Source: Desulfobacca sp. (GTDB lineage Bacteria; Desulfobacterota; Desulfobaccia; Desulfobaccales; Desulfobaccaceae). From it: a stretch of 64,000 nucleotides of DNA. The notes beneath the pieces were generated by a model. It worked only from the letters and a program-made list of their open reading frames with translations. It ran no database searches and had not been told where the DNA came from. Positions 35,757 to 45,410 of this stretch are shown one piece after another. Location: the NCBI GenBank assembly GCA_020725545.1, contig DYEV01000003.1, positions 62,001 to 126,000 on the forward strand, given 5' to 3'. Position numbers and translations under genes: made by a program. Each line of letters opens with the position of its first letter. The stretch's first letter is position 1.

Positions 35757-36656
35757 TTACGGGGCAGGTCGCAAGTAGGAGGCCAAACCGTCTGCCAAAC
35801 TCATGGGGGTGAGGCCGAAATCCTCATAAAAGGGCCGGGGATCACAGGTATTGCCGGCCAGGAGCATGCTAATCTGGTCCGCCGTCACCGGAAACCAGGC
35901 AAAGCCCCCCAGCAGCCGGGCCGTTAGGCGCAGGGGCCAGACCGGCAGGTGCACTTTCCAGACCTTTTTCCCCAACACCCGGGCCAGGATGTCAATGAGC
36001 TCATTCATGGACACCGGTGCCGGTCCGCCCACATCATAGCTGCGGTTGGCCGTGGCGGGCTTCTCCAGGGCCAGGGCAAACCCTTGGGCCACCTGCCAGA
36101 CCGGCACGGGCTGAAGGTGGTAGCGGCCGTCGCCGATGATGGGCACCATCCCCAGGGACTCCAGCTGTTGTTTGAAGAGATTGATGAAGCCGTCGTCCGG
36201 TCCATAAATTATGGAGGGCCGGAAGATGGTATAGGCCAGGCCGGAGTTTTTGACCAACTCTTCGGCCTGGAGTTTGGTCTGATGGTAGGCGGCCACGGGC
36301 GCCGGCTGTGCTTCCAGGGCGCTCATGTGCAGATACCGGTCAATACCGGCCTGTTGGGCCGCGGCCACCACGTTGGCAGTGGCCTGGAAGTGCAGGCGCG
36401 CGAAGGTGATGCCCCGGGCTGGAAATTCCCGGATGATGCCCACCAGGTGTATCACTGCCGCACACCCGGCGACAGCCTCGGCCAAAGTCTCGGGTTGGGT
36501 GACGTCGCCATAGGCAAAGCTAAGCCCCGCCTGGCGAAAAAGATTTTTTTCCGCGCCGGGCCGGACCAGACAGCGCACCGTATGACCCCGGGCCAACAAC
36601 TCCTGCACCACCTGCCGGCCGACAAAGCCACTGCCGCCGGTAACCAATACCTGCAC
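35757..36656 (-). CDS. NAD(P)-binding Rossmann protein, complex I NDUFA9-like epimerase
   Basis: A 299-residue atypical short-chain dehydrogenase. The cofactor loop GGSGFVGRQV is at the N-terminus, the conserved Arg follows in RCLVRPGAE, and IFRPSIIYGPDDGFINLF is the pattern of the NDUFA9/YwnB-like and sugar-nucleotide epimerase group. The classical catalytic YxxxK is weak here (AYHQTKLQAEE). Relatives act as complex I accessory subunits or on isoprenoid quinones; the substrate is unknown. The gene starts 4 bases after the thiDN stop, so they are co-transcribed. Confidence 0.85.
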   Translation of the reverse strand: MQVLVTGGSGFVGRQVVQELLARGHTVRCLVRPGAEKNLFRQAGLSFAYGDVTQPETLAEAVAGCAAVIHLVGIIREFPARGITFARLHFQATANVVAAAQQAGIDRYLHMSALEAQPAPVAAYHQTKLQAEELVKNSGLAYTIFRPSIIYGPDDGFINLFKQQLESLGMVPIIGDGRYHLQPVPVWQVAQGFALALEKPATANRSYDVGGPAPVSMNELIDILARVLGKKVWKVHLPVWPLRLTARLLGGFAWFPVTADQISMLLAGNTCDPRPFYEDFGLTPMSLADGLASYLRPAP

Positions 36657-36660
36657 AGGC

Positions 36661-38013
36661 TTACCCCCCGCCCTGGCCGGCCAGCCAGGCCTGCTGCAGG
36701 GCTAAGACTTTGGTGACCACGTCCATGGGGTCGGTCCCCAGGACCCGGATCATGGCCTCTTTGCCCCAATCGCCCCGGTCATAAATCAGGTCGGGGGGCG
36801 GTTCGCCGGGCGTCAGGACCGAGGCCACGCCCCAGGCCAAGGTGCTGCCTTCCCGGGCCTTCACCTCCGGTGGTTCCTTGGCTCGGTCAAAATGGGCCGC
36901 GGTGAGGTGCAACAGGGTCGCCAGCTGCTCCACCGCCGCCAAGAAGCGGATATTCATGGCCGCCCTGATATGAGGATGGACCTGGTGGGCCGTCAGGATG
37001 ACGGCGGCCATATGACGGGACGCACCAAAAGCCGGCTCCCGGGGGATGAGCAAGCCCTGGGGGGTGCGCAGCAGCCGGCCGGGGAAGGCGGCTACGTCCT
37101 CGACGCCCCGGGGATAGAGGGTGGCATAGCCCAGATTGCTCTGCACCTCCGGGATAAGGTCGGTGATGTTACTGGCCTGCAAACGCGCTGCGGCGTCCTG
37201 CAAGGCTTGGAGTACTGCCAAGCGCTCCTGTTCCCGGAAGAAAGGCGCGGCGGAATTGACCGGGCCGCGGCCCTGCCCCAACGGCAGCCCCCAGCGGATG
37301 GCCTCGGCCACCAAGGCCCGGGCCTGATTGACCGCCTCAGGAAGCGTCCGCCCTTGGGCCAGATGCGCGGCTAGGGCCGAGGCCAGGGTGCAGCCTGTGC
37401 CGTGGGTGTGGGGGGAGGCCAGGCGCTCTCCCGGCAGTTGGTAGACTTCCGAGCCATAGGCCAGGACATCCACCGGCGGTCCGGCCAGATGGCCGCCTTT
37501 GACCAGGACGGCCTGGGGGCCCAACCGGAGCAACTCCCGGGCCGCGGCCGCCATGGCGTCGACATCGGCAATCTCCCGGCCGAGCAAACGCCCGGCCTCA
37601 ATCAAGTTGGGGGTCAAGACAGTGGCCAAAGGCAGCAATTCCTCTCGAAAGACCTGGAGGCCGGTCTCTTCCAGGAGGGCTGAGCCATCGCTGGCCGCCA
37701 GGACCGGATCCACCACGATGGGCGCCCGTATCTGGCGCAAGGCCCCGGCCACCTCCCGGACAATTTCGGCCGTGGCCAACATACCGATCTTCACCGCAGC
37801 CACCTGGACATCGCTGCAGATGGCGGTCAACTGGGCCGCCACCAGATCAGCGGCCACGGGCTCCCACCGTTGGACTCCCAGGGAATTTTGGGCCGTGATG
37901 GCAGTGATAACCGTCAGTCCATAAACCCCCAGGAGGGTGGCCACCTTTAAATCCTGTTGGATACCAGCCCCGGCGCTGGGGTCGGAACCGGCTATCAATA
38001 AAACGGTGCGCAT
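36661..38013 (-). CDS. thiD: ThiD-ThiN fusion: HMP-P kinase and thiamine-phosphate synthase
   Basis: A 450-residue bifunctional enzyme. Residues 1-260 form ThiD: VLLIAGSDPSAGAGIQQDLK, then VKGGHLAGPPVDVL and SPHTHGTGCTLASALAAHLA, which phosphorylates hydroxymethylpyrimidine and its monophosphate. The C-terminal domain (about 285-450) starts PEVQSNLGYATLYPRGVEDVAAFPGR and continues with FGASRHMAAVILTA, the ThiN type of thiamine-phosphate synthase best known from archaea, which replaces ThiE. ATG 38013 gives the correct N-terminus; the frame is open back to 38136 but that part is not conserved. I see no TPP riboswitch. It is co-transcribed with the epimerase-like gene. Confidence 0.92.
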   Translation of the reverse strand: MRTVLLIAGSDPSAGAGIQQDLKVATLLGVYGLTVITAITAQNSLGVQRWEPVAADLVAAQLTAICSDVQVAAVKIGMLATAEIVREVAGALRQIRAPIVVDPVLAASDGSALLEETGLQVFREELLPLATVLTPNLIEAGRLLGREIADVDAMAAAARELLRLGPQAVLVKGGHLAGPPVDVLAYGSEVYQLPGERLASPHTHGTGCTLASALAAHLAQGRTLPEAVNQARALVAEAIRWGLPLGQGRGPVNSAAPFFREQERLAVLQALQDAAARLQASNITDLIPEVQSNLGYATLYPRGVEDVAAFPGRLLRTPQGLLIPREPAFGASRHMAAVILTAHQVHPHIRAAMNIRFLAAVEQLATLLHLTAAHFDRAKEPPEVKAREGSTLAWGVASVLTPGEPPPDLIYDRGDWGKEAMIRVLGTDPMDVVTKVLALQQAWLAGQGGG

Positions 38014-38158
38014 CTGCTGGACCATTCGCTCACAGGTTGCGGCCCGATGGGGCGGCAAGCGGGTAACCACCGGTCTGCCGGTCATTTCCCGCCTGGCCTT
38101 ACTATACCACAGAGGTCTGGCCGTAGGGAAGCACACAGCCGGGAAGAGGAACGGTTCT

Positions 38159-41100
38159 TTAGGATAAAGTCTGATATAAAACTTGACTCAGATCGGTGAG
38201 ACGATAGGGTTTGGCGATCGCCCCAGCAAATCCGAAGGAGGGATAATGAGCCATAACCGGGTCATCGGCATAGCCACTGGAGACGATGGCTTTGACCTGG
38301 GGATCCTGTTCCCTGAGCTTCTGACAAGCCTCCAAGCCACCCATGCCACCGGGAATGGTCAGATCCAGGATGACGGCAGCATAGGTCTGGTGCTGCTGGC
38401 GGGCCTCGCCATAGAGGTTAAGGATTTCTTGGCCTTCCTGGGCAAAGACCGCCTCATAGCCCAGCTTGGCCAACATCTTAGCCATAACGGTCTGGACCGC
38501 GGGCTCATCTTCCAAGACCAGGATACGCCCGTGCCCGTGGAAAAGGGTGTCACCTCTATCTGGCATACGGCATTGGCCCCGCTCCAGCGCCGGGAGATAA
38601 ACGCCAAAGGTCGTGCCCTGGCCGAGGCGTGATTCACAAGTGATAAAACCGCCATGTTGTTTTATGATGCTGTAGGCCGTGGCCAAACCCAAGCCGCTGC
38701 CTTTCTGTTTGGTGGTAAAATAGGGATCGAAGATTTTGTCAAGATGCTCCGGGGCAATCCCCACACCTGCATCGGTGACCCGTATGAGGACGTAATTGCC
38801 CGGCGGCAGAGGCAAGGGTGAGCCCTCGGCAATCTGGAAGTTTTCTGCGTCAACCTGTATCTGCCCGCCGGCCGGCATGGCCTGGTCCGCATTAATCAAG
38901 AGATTGGTAAACACCTGATGCATCTGGCCGGCATCCACATTCACCGGCCAGAGCTTCGCCGGCCAGGCAAAGGTGGTTTTGACCTTGGAGCCGCTCAGAG
39001 CCAGGCGGGCGCTCTCTTCGACGATTCCTTTGAGATCGCAGGCTTTTTTCACCGGCGCACCGCCTTTGGCAAAAGTCAAAAGCTGTTTGGCCAGCAGCAT
39101 GGCCTGGCGGCAGGCCTGTTCCGCCTCCCGCAGGCCTTCCCGGATCTCACCAGGCTCGCTGGCCATGCCCAGGAGGCTGATGTTTCCCAGGATGGCCATC
39201 AGGACATTATTGAAGTCGTGGGCAATGCCGCCGGCCATGATGCCCAGTGATTCCATCTTGTCCAGGTTGGCGCGGAGGGCCTCCAATTTTTTCTGCTCGG
39301 AAATATCCATGACGGTAAAGAGGATCTCGGGTGATTGGGTCCCCGGAAACAGCGGGGCTGAACTGAGCAGCACCTCAAGTATCTGACCGTCCTTGCGCCG
39401 CCAGCGGGTTTCCACGCTACCCAAGCCCTTTTGGGCGATCTGGCGATACTTTTCCCGGCCCACAAAGTCGTAATCCTCTTGAGTGGGATAGAGAATGCGG
39501 GAGTTTTGCCCCACCAATTCTTCCTTGGTGTAGCCGGTCAACTGGCAGACCCGCTCGTTGACCTCTTTGAAGACCAGGTTCTCCACCAAACCGATCCCCA
39601 CCGGCGCGGCTCGGAAGATGCTCTGCAATTTGGCCTCCCGGGTCTGTAAAGCCTCTTCTACTGCCTTGCGCGCCGTGATGTTGCGGATGTACTCAATCAC
39701 CATGTTCACCTGACCAGCGCTATCAAAGACCGGAAAGGTGCGTATCTCATAACTCCCGTGGAATAACTCATTGTCCACTTCCCGTTCCAAAATCTGGCCG
39801 GTATGGAAAACCTTTTGGACCGGACAATCGTCACAGGGGGCCTGCCGGTGATGAAAGGTCTGATAGCAGGTGGGGTAGATTACCTCTGGGGTGGTCCCCA
39901 GGAAGCATTGTTCCTGATTATTACTATAGATTATCCGATAATCCCGGTCGATGACCACCAACAGATCGGGGATGGCTTCCAACAGGCTCTGCAAAAGGGC
40001 CCGGGAGGTGCGCAAGGCCTCTTCAGCCTGCTTCTGCTGGGTAATGTCCGAAAGGATGCCGACGCTGCCCTGCACCCTCCCTTTTTTGTCGATCAGGGGA
40101 TTTAAAACCACCTGCCAGAACCCGCTGGGGCCGCCTGCAGCAGTGATTTCCATTTCCAACTCAACCAATTGGCCTTCCCGCACCCGGTCAAAGGCCTCCA
40201 GAACTTGTGTTTGTTGCTGCGGGGGAAACTGCTCGACAAAAGGCCGGTTGAGCACCTGCGACGCCGAGGTGTCCAGCATGTCCAACCCCTTGCGGTTCAT
40301 GGCTTGGCAGCGCCCTGCCGGGTCAAAGAGACCGACGCCGTTGGGGCTGCCCTCCACCAGACTTCGGTAACGTTCCTCGGACTGAGCCACCCTGAACGCG
40401 GCCAGCATTAACCTCTGTTGGAAAAAATAAAAAGCCGTCCATAACATGACCATGAGCAGGATGATGCCCATGGGCAGGAGTTTGTGCAGGGCGATCTGCC
40501 GCTGCCAATCCCGAATATCAATATCTAAGCCCAAGAGGCCAAGGAAAACGCCATCGCTGGGATCTCGCAAGACCTCAAAGGCACTGATCCAAGTCCCCCA
40601 GCGGTCGGTCACCGGACCTTCCACAAAGGCCTGGGGACAGTGGGCCATGGCCTTGAGCTGCGCACTGGCCTCCCAAAAGACCTGGCCGGGGAGGGAGACT
40701 TCGGTGGAGTCCCTCGGTTCGCTATCCACCAGAAAAACCGGCTGGCCGTCCCGGAAGCGGAGGATATAGAGGAAGCGGCAGTCGCGGTTGGCCGCCCGGA
40801 CCCGTCCCAACAACTGCTTCAGATTGCCATACGCCGGGGTGCCCTCATCATCAGCGGTACCGGTCAATAGGCGGATAGTCTTTGCCGGCAGTACGGCCCC
40901 CAGCAGGCGGGCCTGCTGTGCCAGGCTCTCCCGCATATCACGATCCAAACTCCGTTCGAAGAGACCGACGCTGACACCTCCCAAGGCCAACAGGATCCCC
41001 AAAGCCGTCAGGAACACCAAAGCCTGGCCCAGGCGGGCCGCGGCGGTGGTGCCACCCTGACGGCCCCCCCATTCCCGCTGATAATACATCCACAACGGCG

Positions 41101-41728
41101 CGGTGCTGAGGAACCCGAAGCCTGCCTGTAAAGCCGGTAAACAGGCCTGCGAGAGAGTCCAGATGGCTCCCGTGGACTGGTTTTCTGCCAGGGCCAAAAA
41201 TTCGGGGGGGCAAGTGAGCAATAAGGAGAGGCCATAGCCCGTCAGGGCCAGGGCCGCCAGCCGCAGGACAGCAGATTGCAGCCGACGGGCCATTGCAGCC
41301 AGTCCGACGCCGGCCAGGAAACTGCTGATCAGCCCCAGAATCACCAATACCGGACCGAAGTACGAGAATTGCTCCCGCACCCCGGTGGCCAGGGCCACGG
41401 CGGTCAGCAGGAGGAGCAGGGCGAGCAGACTAAGTTGGAGCCGCTTGCGGGTCAGGGCGACCAGGCCGGCAATGCCCAGGCAAGCCATCGACAACGTTAA
41501 GAGGATAACAGCGGCCTCGGTCCAGTGCACGGCTGATCCCATAACCGGCCGAACCATGTTCAGAAACTGTTGGACACACTGGAATACCGCAAAAAATCCC
41601 AGCCAGGTGAAGAAAGACCGAGTGTTTGGCTGGTCGGTCAGGGCGAGACAGAGGAGAAACAGGAAAAAGCCGTTCAAGCCAGCCCAAAACGCCCAGTAAT
41701 CTGTCGGTATCAAGGAACAAGCCATCAT
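38159..41728 (-). CDS. Hybrid sensor histidine kinase with membrane sensor, three PAS domains and receiver
   Basis: An 1189-residue kinase. In order: seven or so membrane segments (about 10-225), another (about 245-262), a large extracytoplasmic sensor (about 265-415), a last segment (about 420-440), three PAS domains (about 455-570, 580-700 and 710-825; the second has CYQTF...PCDDCP, a Cys pattern), HisKA with the phosphorylated His837 in IAHDFNNVL, an HATPase domain (VFTNLLINADQAMP, VTDAGVGIAPEHLDKIFDPYFTTKQ, GSGLGLAT), and a C-terminal receiver with Asp1122 in VILDLTIPGG. The DFNN H-box places it in the family that often has such a C-terminal receiver. It diverges from an ABC exporter-type operon, a possible target. 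Confidence 0.93.
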   Translation of the reverse strand: MMACSLIPTDYWAFWAGLNGFFLFLLCLALTDQPNTRSFFTWLGFFAVFQCVQQFLNMVRPVMGSAVHWTEAAVILLTLSMACLGIAGLVALTRKRLQLSLLALLLLLTAVALATGVREQFSYFGPVLVILGLISSFLAGVGLAAMARRLQSAVLRLAALALTGYGLSLLLTCPPEFLALAENQSTGAIWTLSQACLPALQAGFGFLSTAPLWMYYQREWGGRQGGTTAAARLGQALVFLTALGILLALGGVSVGLFERSLDRDMRESLAQQARLLGAVLPAKTIRLLTGTADDEGTPAYGNLKQLLGRVRAANRDCRFLYILRFRDGQPVFLVDSEPRDSTEVSLPGQVFWEASAQLKAMAHCPQAFVEGPVTDRWGTWISAFEVLRDPSDGVFLGLLGLDIDIRDWQRQIALHKLLPMGIILLMVMLWTAFYFFQQRLMLAAFRVAQSEERYRSLVEGSPNGVGLFDPAGRCQAMNRKGLDMLDTSASQVLNRPFVEQFPPQQQTQVLEAFDRVREGQLVELEMEITAAGGPSGFWQVVLNPLIDKKGRVQGSVGILSDITQQKQAEEALRTSRALLQSLLEAIPDLLVVIDRDYRIIYSNNQEQCFLGTTPEVIYPTCYQTFHHRQAPCDDCPVQKVFHTGQILEREVDNELFHGSYEIRTFPVFDSAGQVNMVIEYIRNITARKAVEEALQTREAKLQSIFRAAPVGIGLVENLVFKEVNERVCQLTGYTKEELVGQNSRILYPTQEDYDFVGREKYRQIAQKGLGSVETRWRRKDGQILEVLLSSAPLFPGTQSPEILFTVMDISEQKKLEALRANLDKMESLGIMAGGIAHDFNNVLMAILGNISLLGMASEPGEIREGLREAEQACRQAMLLAKQLLTFAKGGAPVKKACDLKGIVEESARLALSGSKVKTTFAWPAKLWPVNVDAGQMHQVFTNLLINADQAMPAGGQIQVDAENFQIAEGSPLPLPPGNYVLIRVTDAGVGIAPEHLDKIFDPYFTTKQKGSGLGLATAYSIIKQHGGFITCESRLGQGTTFGVYLPALERGQCRMPDRGDTLFHGHGRILVLEDEPAVQTVMAKMLAKLGYEAVFAQEGQEILNLYGEARQQHQTYAAVILDLTIPGGMGGLEACQKLREQDPQVKAIVSSGYADDPVMAHYPSFGFAGAIAKPYRLTDLSQVLYQTLS

Positions 41729-41811
41729 GTCTCGACCATCTCCATAGAGCTCGTTATAGGTAGATATCGGCAGTTATGGGAAATCCTTGACTCACTCTGG
41801 CCAAAAAGAAC

Positions 41812-41840
41812 TTGACACCTTATTATAGGAAGAATGGTAT
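41812..41840 (+). promoter_or_regulatory. Possible sigma-70 promoter of the ABC exporter operon
   Basis: Perfect TTGACA (41812-41817), a 17-base spacer, then TGGTAT (41835-41840), which matches only 3 of 6 consensus -10 positions. It lies 68 bases before the ATG at 41908, in the divergent spacer shared with the hybrid kinase. Confidence 0.4.
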
Positions 41841-41907
41841 GATGAAAAAAGGCGTTTGCCCGGACAGGAAACCGGCAACCGCAACCCTGAGCAGGGAAGA
41901 AAGGTTT

Positions 41908-42630
41908 ATGGTACATTCAAGCATATCTCAGCGAACTTCGCAACGACAGCAACCGGCCGCCCCGCTCATTGTCTTGCGGGGCGTGACCAAAACCTACCGC
42001 CAGGGGAGTGAGGAGGTCAAGGCCCTCCAGAATGTGGACCTGGACATTGCCGATGGTGAATTTTTGGCGGTTACCGGCAAGAGCGGCTGCGGCAAAAGCA
42101 CCCTCCTGCACGTCATCGGCGGCCTGGAGAGCGTCGCCGCCGGCCATATTCTCTTCCAGGGGCAGGATTTGAGCCGCTTCCGGGAAGAGCAGTTGACCCG
42201 TTACCGCCGGGACCAGGTGGGTATTGTCTTTCAGAGCTTCAATCTCATGCCCCTGCTGACCCTTGGGGAGAATGTGGCCTTGCCGCAGATCCTGCGGGGC
42301 ACCCCCTCCCAGGAAGCTTTGCGGCTGGCCGAAACCTGGCTGGACCGGGTGAATCTCGGGCACCGGCGGGATCATAAACCCCATCAGGTCTCCGGCGGCG
42401 AAATGCAGCGGGCGGCGGTGGCCCGGGCGCTTATCAACCAACCGGCGCTCCTCCTGGCAGATGAACCCACCGGCAATCTGGATTCGACCCATGCCCACCA
42501 GGTCCTGCAATTGTTTGCCGAACTGCAACGGCAGGAGCGGCTCACCGTCATCATGGTCACCCATGCCTTGGAAGCCGCTCAGTATGCCGACCGAATCGTC
42601 AGCATGCAGGATGGACGGCTGCTGCCATGA
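41908..42630 (+). CDS. LolD/MacB-type ABC transporter ATPase
   Basis: A 240-residue ABC ATPase. Walker A is GKSGCGKST, the signature is VSGGEMQR, Walker B ends LLLADEPTGNLDS, and the H-loop is MVTHALE. DEPTGNLDS is characteristic of the LolD/MacB/FtsE group (type VII systems), which power periplasmic mechanotransmission rather than substrate uptake. ATG 41908 has GGAAGAAAGG upstream; the longer open frame from 41812 is not conserved. It overlaps the permease gene by 4 bases (ATGA). Confidence 0.93.
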   Translation: MVHSSISQRTSQRQQPAAPLIVLRGVTKTYRQGSEEVKALQNVDLDIADGEFLAVTGKSGCGKSTLLHVIGGLESVAAGHILFQGQDLSRFREEQLTRYRRDQVGIVFQSFNLMPLLTLGENVALPQILRGTPSQEALRLAETWLDRVNLGHRRDHKPHQVSGGEMQRAAVARALINQPALLLADEPTGNLDSTHAHQVLQLFAELQRQERLTVIMVTHALEAAQYADRIVSMQDGRLLP

Positions 42631-45185
42631 AGATCTGGCTGCTGCGTCTGCCGTTCCGTCATCTGCAAGAGCACCCCGGCCGCAGTCTCTTGGGGATTCT
42701 CAGCATTGCCCTGGGCACGGCCGTCTATCTGAGCATCGCCTTGGCGTCCCACAGCGCCTTGCAAAGCTTCCAGGCCGGGGTAACCGCGGTGGCCGGCAAA
42801 ACCCAGCTGCGCCTGCAAAGCCCCGGCACCTCCCTGGACGAGACGCTATTTCCCGCGGTGCGCCAACTGCCGCTGGTCCGGGCCGCGGCCCCGGTCCTGG
42901 AAACCATGGTGGAAATCCGGGGCCCGGAGACCGTGTCGGCTCTCCTGTTGGGCGTTGACCCCTTTGTGGAAGGCCCGTTTCGGGAATACCGTTTCCTCAC
43001 GGCCACTGGTCTGGATCAGGAAACCTTCCGGAAGTTTCTGACCCAACCCGGCTGGGTGATGCTCAGCGCCCCATTGGCGGCCCGCTTAAAGCTGGCCCCC
43101 GGTGACAGCTTCACTGCGGCCGTGGGCGCCCGGATCCAGTCACTGTCAGTGGCCGGCACCTTCCGCACTGCCGGTGATCTCTACCCCCTGGACGGCGCCC
43201 TCATGCTGATGGATGTGGGGCAGGCCCAGGAACTGCTGGACCGCACCGGCCGGCTGGATTACCTGGACCTCCTGGTCCACGGCGATCTGGATACAGCAGC
43301 CCGGCAGCTGCGGGAAGTGCTGCCGCCGGGCGTGGAGGTCACGACGCCCGGGGCCCAGGCCGAATATATGCAAGGGTTGGTGGCCGCCTATCGCCTGAAC
43401 CTTTCGGTCCTGAGCGCCATCGCCCTGTTTGTGGGCATGTTCCTCATTTATCAGTCGGTGACCCTGTCGGTCGTCCGCCGCCGCCGGGAGATCGGCCTGC
43501 TGCGCACCCTGGGCATGACGCCCGGCCAAGTCATGCTCCTCTTCCTGAGCGAAGGGGCCCTGAGCGGTGCCCTGGGCGGCCTCCTGGGCTTGGTCCTGGG
43601 CGGCGCCATGGCCCAGGTGGCCCTCCAGATGGTGGCCCAAAACCTTACTTCCCTCTATCAACCGGTATCGGCGCAGGAAATCTGGCTGGAAGGCAAGGTT
43701 TTTGTCCATGCCTGGTTCTTGGCTCTGGCCGCCACCCTGGCGGCCTCTTATCTCCCAGCCCGGGAAGCTTCCCACACCCGGGTCCGAGCCGTGTGGTACA
43801 AAGAGGAACTGGAGGAAAAGCTGGAGGGTTGGGCCGCCTCCAGTGCCTATCTGGGATTGCTGGTGTTGGCCCTGGCCGGGGTCGGGGCCTTTCTGAAAAG
43901 CGGTCATGGCATCCCTTGGCCTGCCTTTGTGGCCGCCTTCCTCATCCTTTTAGGGTTCGCCCTGTTCACTCCCCTGACGGCCTGGTGGTTGGGCCGGCTC
44001 ATGATGGCACCTTGCCGCCGCCTCTTTGGTTTCGCCGGGGACATGGGCTGTCGCTACCTGTCCGGGTCCTTAAGTCGCACGGCGGTCAGCATCGCCGCTT
44101 TAGCCACGGCCCTGGGTCTGGTCATCGCTGTGGTCGTCATGATCGGCTCGTTCCGGCAGACCGTGGAAAATTGGGTGCACAAAGCCATCAGCGGCGATAT
44201 TTTCTTCGGCCCCGCGGTCTTTTCCACCTCCAGCTACGACCAATTCCTACCCCCAGAAGTGCTCCGGGAGCTGGAGCAGGACCCCCGCATCGCCGACCTG
44301 TATCACTACCGCTGCGTCCGTCTGCCCTTCCGGGACCGCTATATCCTGGTCATTGGCGGCAGCTTTGATGTCCTGGCCCGCCATGGCGGCCTCTGGTTCC
44401 GGCAGGGGGATCAGCAGGAAACGGTGGCCCAGGCCCGGACCCAGGGCCGGGTGTTGGTCACGGAACCCTTTGCCGAAACCTTCGGGGTCAGAGAAGGAGA
44501 ATGGCTGACCCTGCCCACGCCCTCGGGACCGCAGCGCCTCCAGGTGGCCGGCGTGTTTTACGACTACCGCACCGATGGCGCCGCGGTCTGGATGGATATC
44601 CAGCTCTTTCAGAAATTCTGGCAGGATCAACGGATCAATGCAGTGCGGGTCTTCCTGCACGATAAAGGCCAGCGCCGCGAGGTCCTCAGCCATCTGCAGC
44701 AGACCTACCAGAGCCGCTATCGCCTGGTGGCCCTCTCCCATGAGGACCTGAAAAATGGCATTTTGCGAATCTTCGACGAGACCTTTGCCCTGACTTATGC
44801 CCTGGAGGGGGTGGCTATCCTGGTGGCCGTTTTCGGCATCATTACTACTTTTTTGGTGCTGATCATGGAGCGGGAACGGGAATTGGCCCTGCTGCAGGCC
44901 CTGGGCGCCTCCCGGGGGCAGATTATGGGGATGGTCCTGGTGGAATCGGGTTTGGCCAGCTTTCTCAGCTATCTCCTGGGTGCTCTGGCCGGGTCGGTCC
45001 TGGCTTTGCTTCTCATCCTGGTGATTAACAAGCAGGCCTTTGGTTGGACCATCCAGGTATTTCTCGCCCCGGACGTCTATTGGCAGACTCTGCTCCTGGT
45101 CCTGGCCCTGGGGTTGGCCGCCGGCGCCTACCCGGCCTGGCGGGCCATGCAGCCCCATGTCGCGGCGATTTTAAAGGAGGAGTAA
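42627..45185 (+). CDS. FtsX-family ABC transporter permease (double FtsX)
   Basis: An 852-residue protein with two FtsX permease units. The first membrane segment (about 16-37, LGILSIALGTAVYLSIALAS) is followed by a periplasmic domain, then three segments (about 255-380) with the VRRRREIGLLRTLGMTPGQV loop, a middle pair, a second periplasmic domain, and a closing set with ERERELALLQALGASRGQI (about 750-850). The double layout matches lipoprotein/glycolipid or adherence-factor exporters (LolCE/YbbP-like). The cargo is unknown. It is translationally coupled to the ATPase upstream. Confidence 0.9.
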   Translation: MKIWLLRLPFRHLQEHPGRSLLGILSIALGTAVYLSIALASHSALQSFQAGVTAVAGKTQLRLQSPGTSLDETLFPAVRQLPLVRAAAPVLETMVEIRGPETVSALLLGVDPFVEGPFREYRFLTATGLDQETFRKFLTQPGWVMLSAPLAARLKLAPGDSFTAAVGARIQSLSVAGTFRTAGDLYPLDGALMLMDVGQAQELLDRTGRLDYLDLLVHGDLDTAARQLREVLPPGVEVTTPGAQAEYMQGLVAAYRLNLSVLSAIALFVGMFLIYQSVTLSVVRRRREIGLLRTLGMTPGQVMLLFLSEGALSGALGGLLGLVLGGAMAQVALQMVAQNLTSLYQPVSAQEIWLEGKVFVHAWFLALAATLAASYLPAREASHTRVRAVWYKEELEEKLEGWAASSAYLGLLVLALAGVGAFLKSGHGIPWPAFVAAFLILLGFALFTPLTAWWLGRLMMAPCRRLFGFAGDMGCRYLSGSLSRTAVSIAALATALGLVIAVVVMIGSFRQTVENWVHKAISGDIFFGPAVFSTSSYDQFLPPEVLRELEQDPRIADLYHYRCVRLPFRDRYILVIGGSFDVLARHGGLWFRQGDQQETVAQARTQGRVLVTEPFAETFGVREGEWLTLPTPSGPQRLQVAGVFYDYRTDGAAVWMDIQLFQKFWQDQRINAVRVFLHDKGQRREVLSHLQQTYQSRYRLVALSHEDLKNGILRIFDETFALTYALEGVAILVAVFGIITTFLVLIMERERELALLQALGASRGQIMGMVLVESGLASFLSYLLGALAGSVLALLLILVINKQAFGWTIQVFLAPDVYWQTLLLVLALGLAAGAYPAWRAMQPHVAAILKEE

Positions 45186-45203
45186 CTGTATCATGGGAAT
45201 AAA

Positions 45204-45245
45204 GTTCCGAGTTCCGAGTTCCAAGTTCCGAGTTCCGAGTTCCGA
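45204..45245. repeat. Six tandem copies of the heptamer GTTCCGA
   Basis: GTTCCGA is repeated six times (45204-45245) with one variant copy (GTTCCAA at 45218-45224), beginning 19 bases after the permease stop. The unit is 7 bp, so it keeps no reading frame, and it lies in a spacer. Confidence 0.9.
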
Positions 45246-45261
45246 GAAAACCAGTTTTCTA

Positions 45262-45280
45262 GGGCGGGCCGTGCCCGCCC
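45262..45280 (+). terminator. GC-rich palindrome after the permease gene (possible terminator)
   Basis: An 8-bp perfect stem (GGGCGGGC at 45262-45269 with GCCCGCCC at 45273-45280) and a 3-base loop. No T-run follows, so it may be a weak or Rho-assisted terminator, or a dispersed palindrome. A near copy lies at 45419-45439. Confidence 0.45.
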
Positions 45281-45410
45281 AGGTCAGCCAATTGCAGTTC
45301 TCAGGTAGCTTTTATGAATAATGGCAATTAGTAATGTCAATTGATCAGATATTTGTGGGAGTGCCAGAGGTCAGGAGCTACGGTGTTGGCGCCTCCCCCG
45401 CTCTTGCCGG

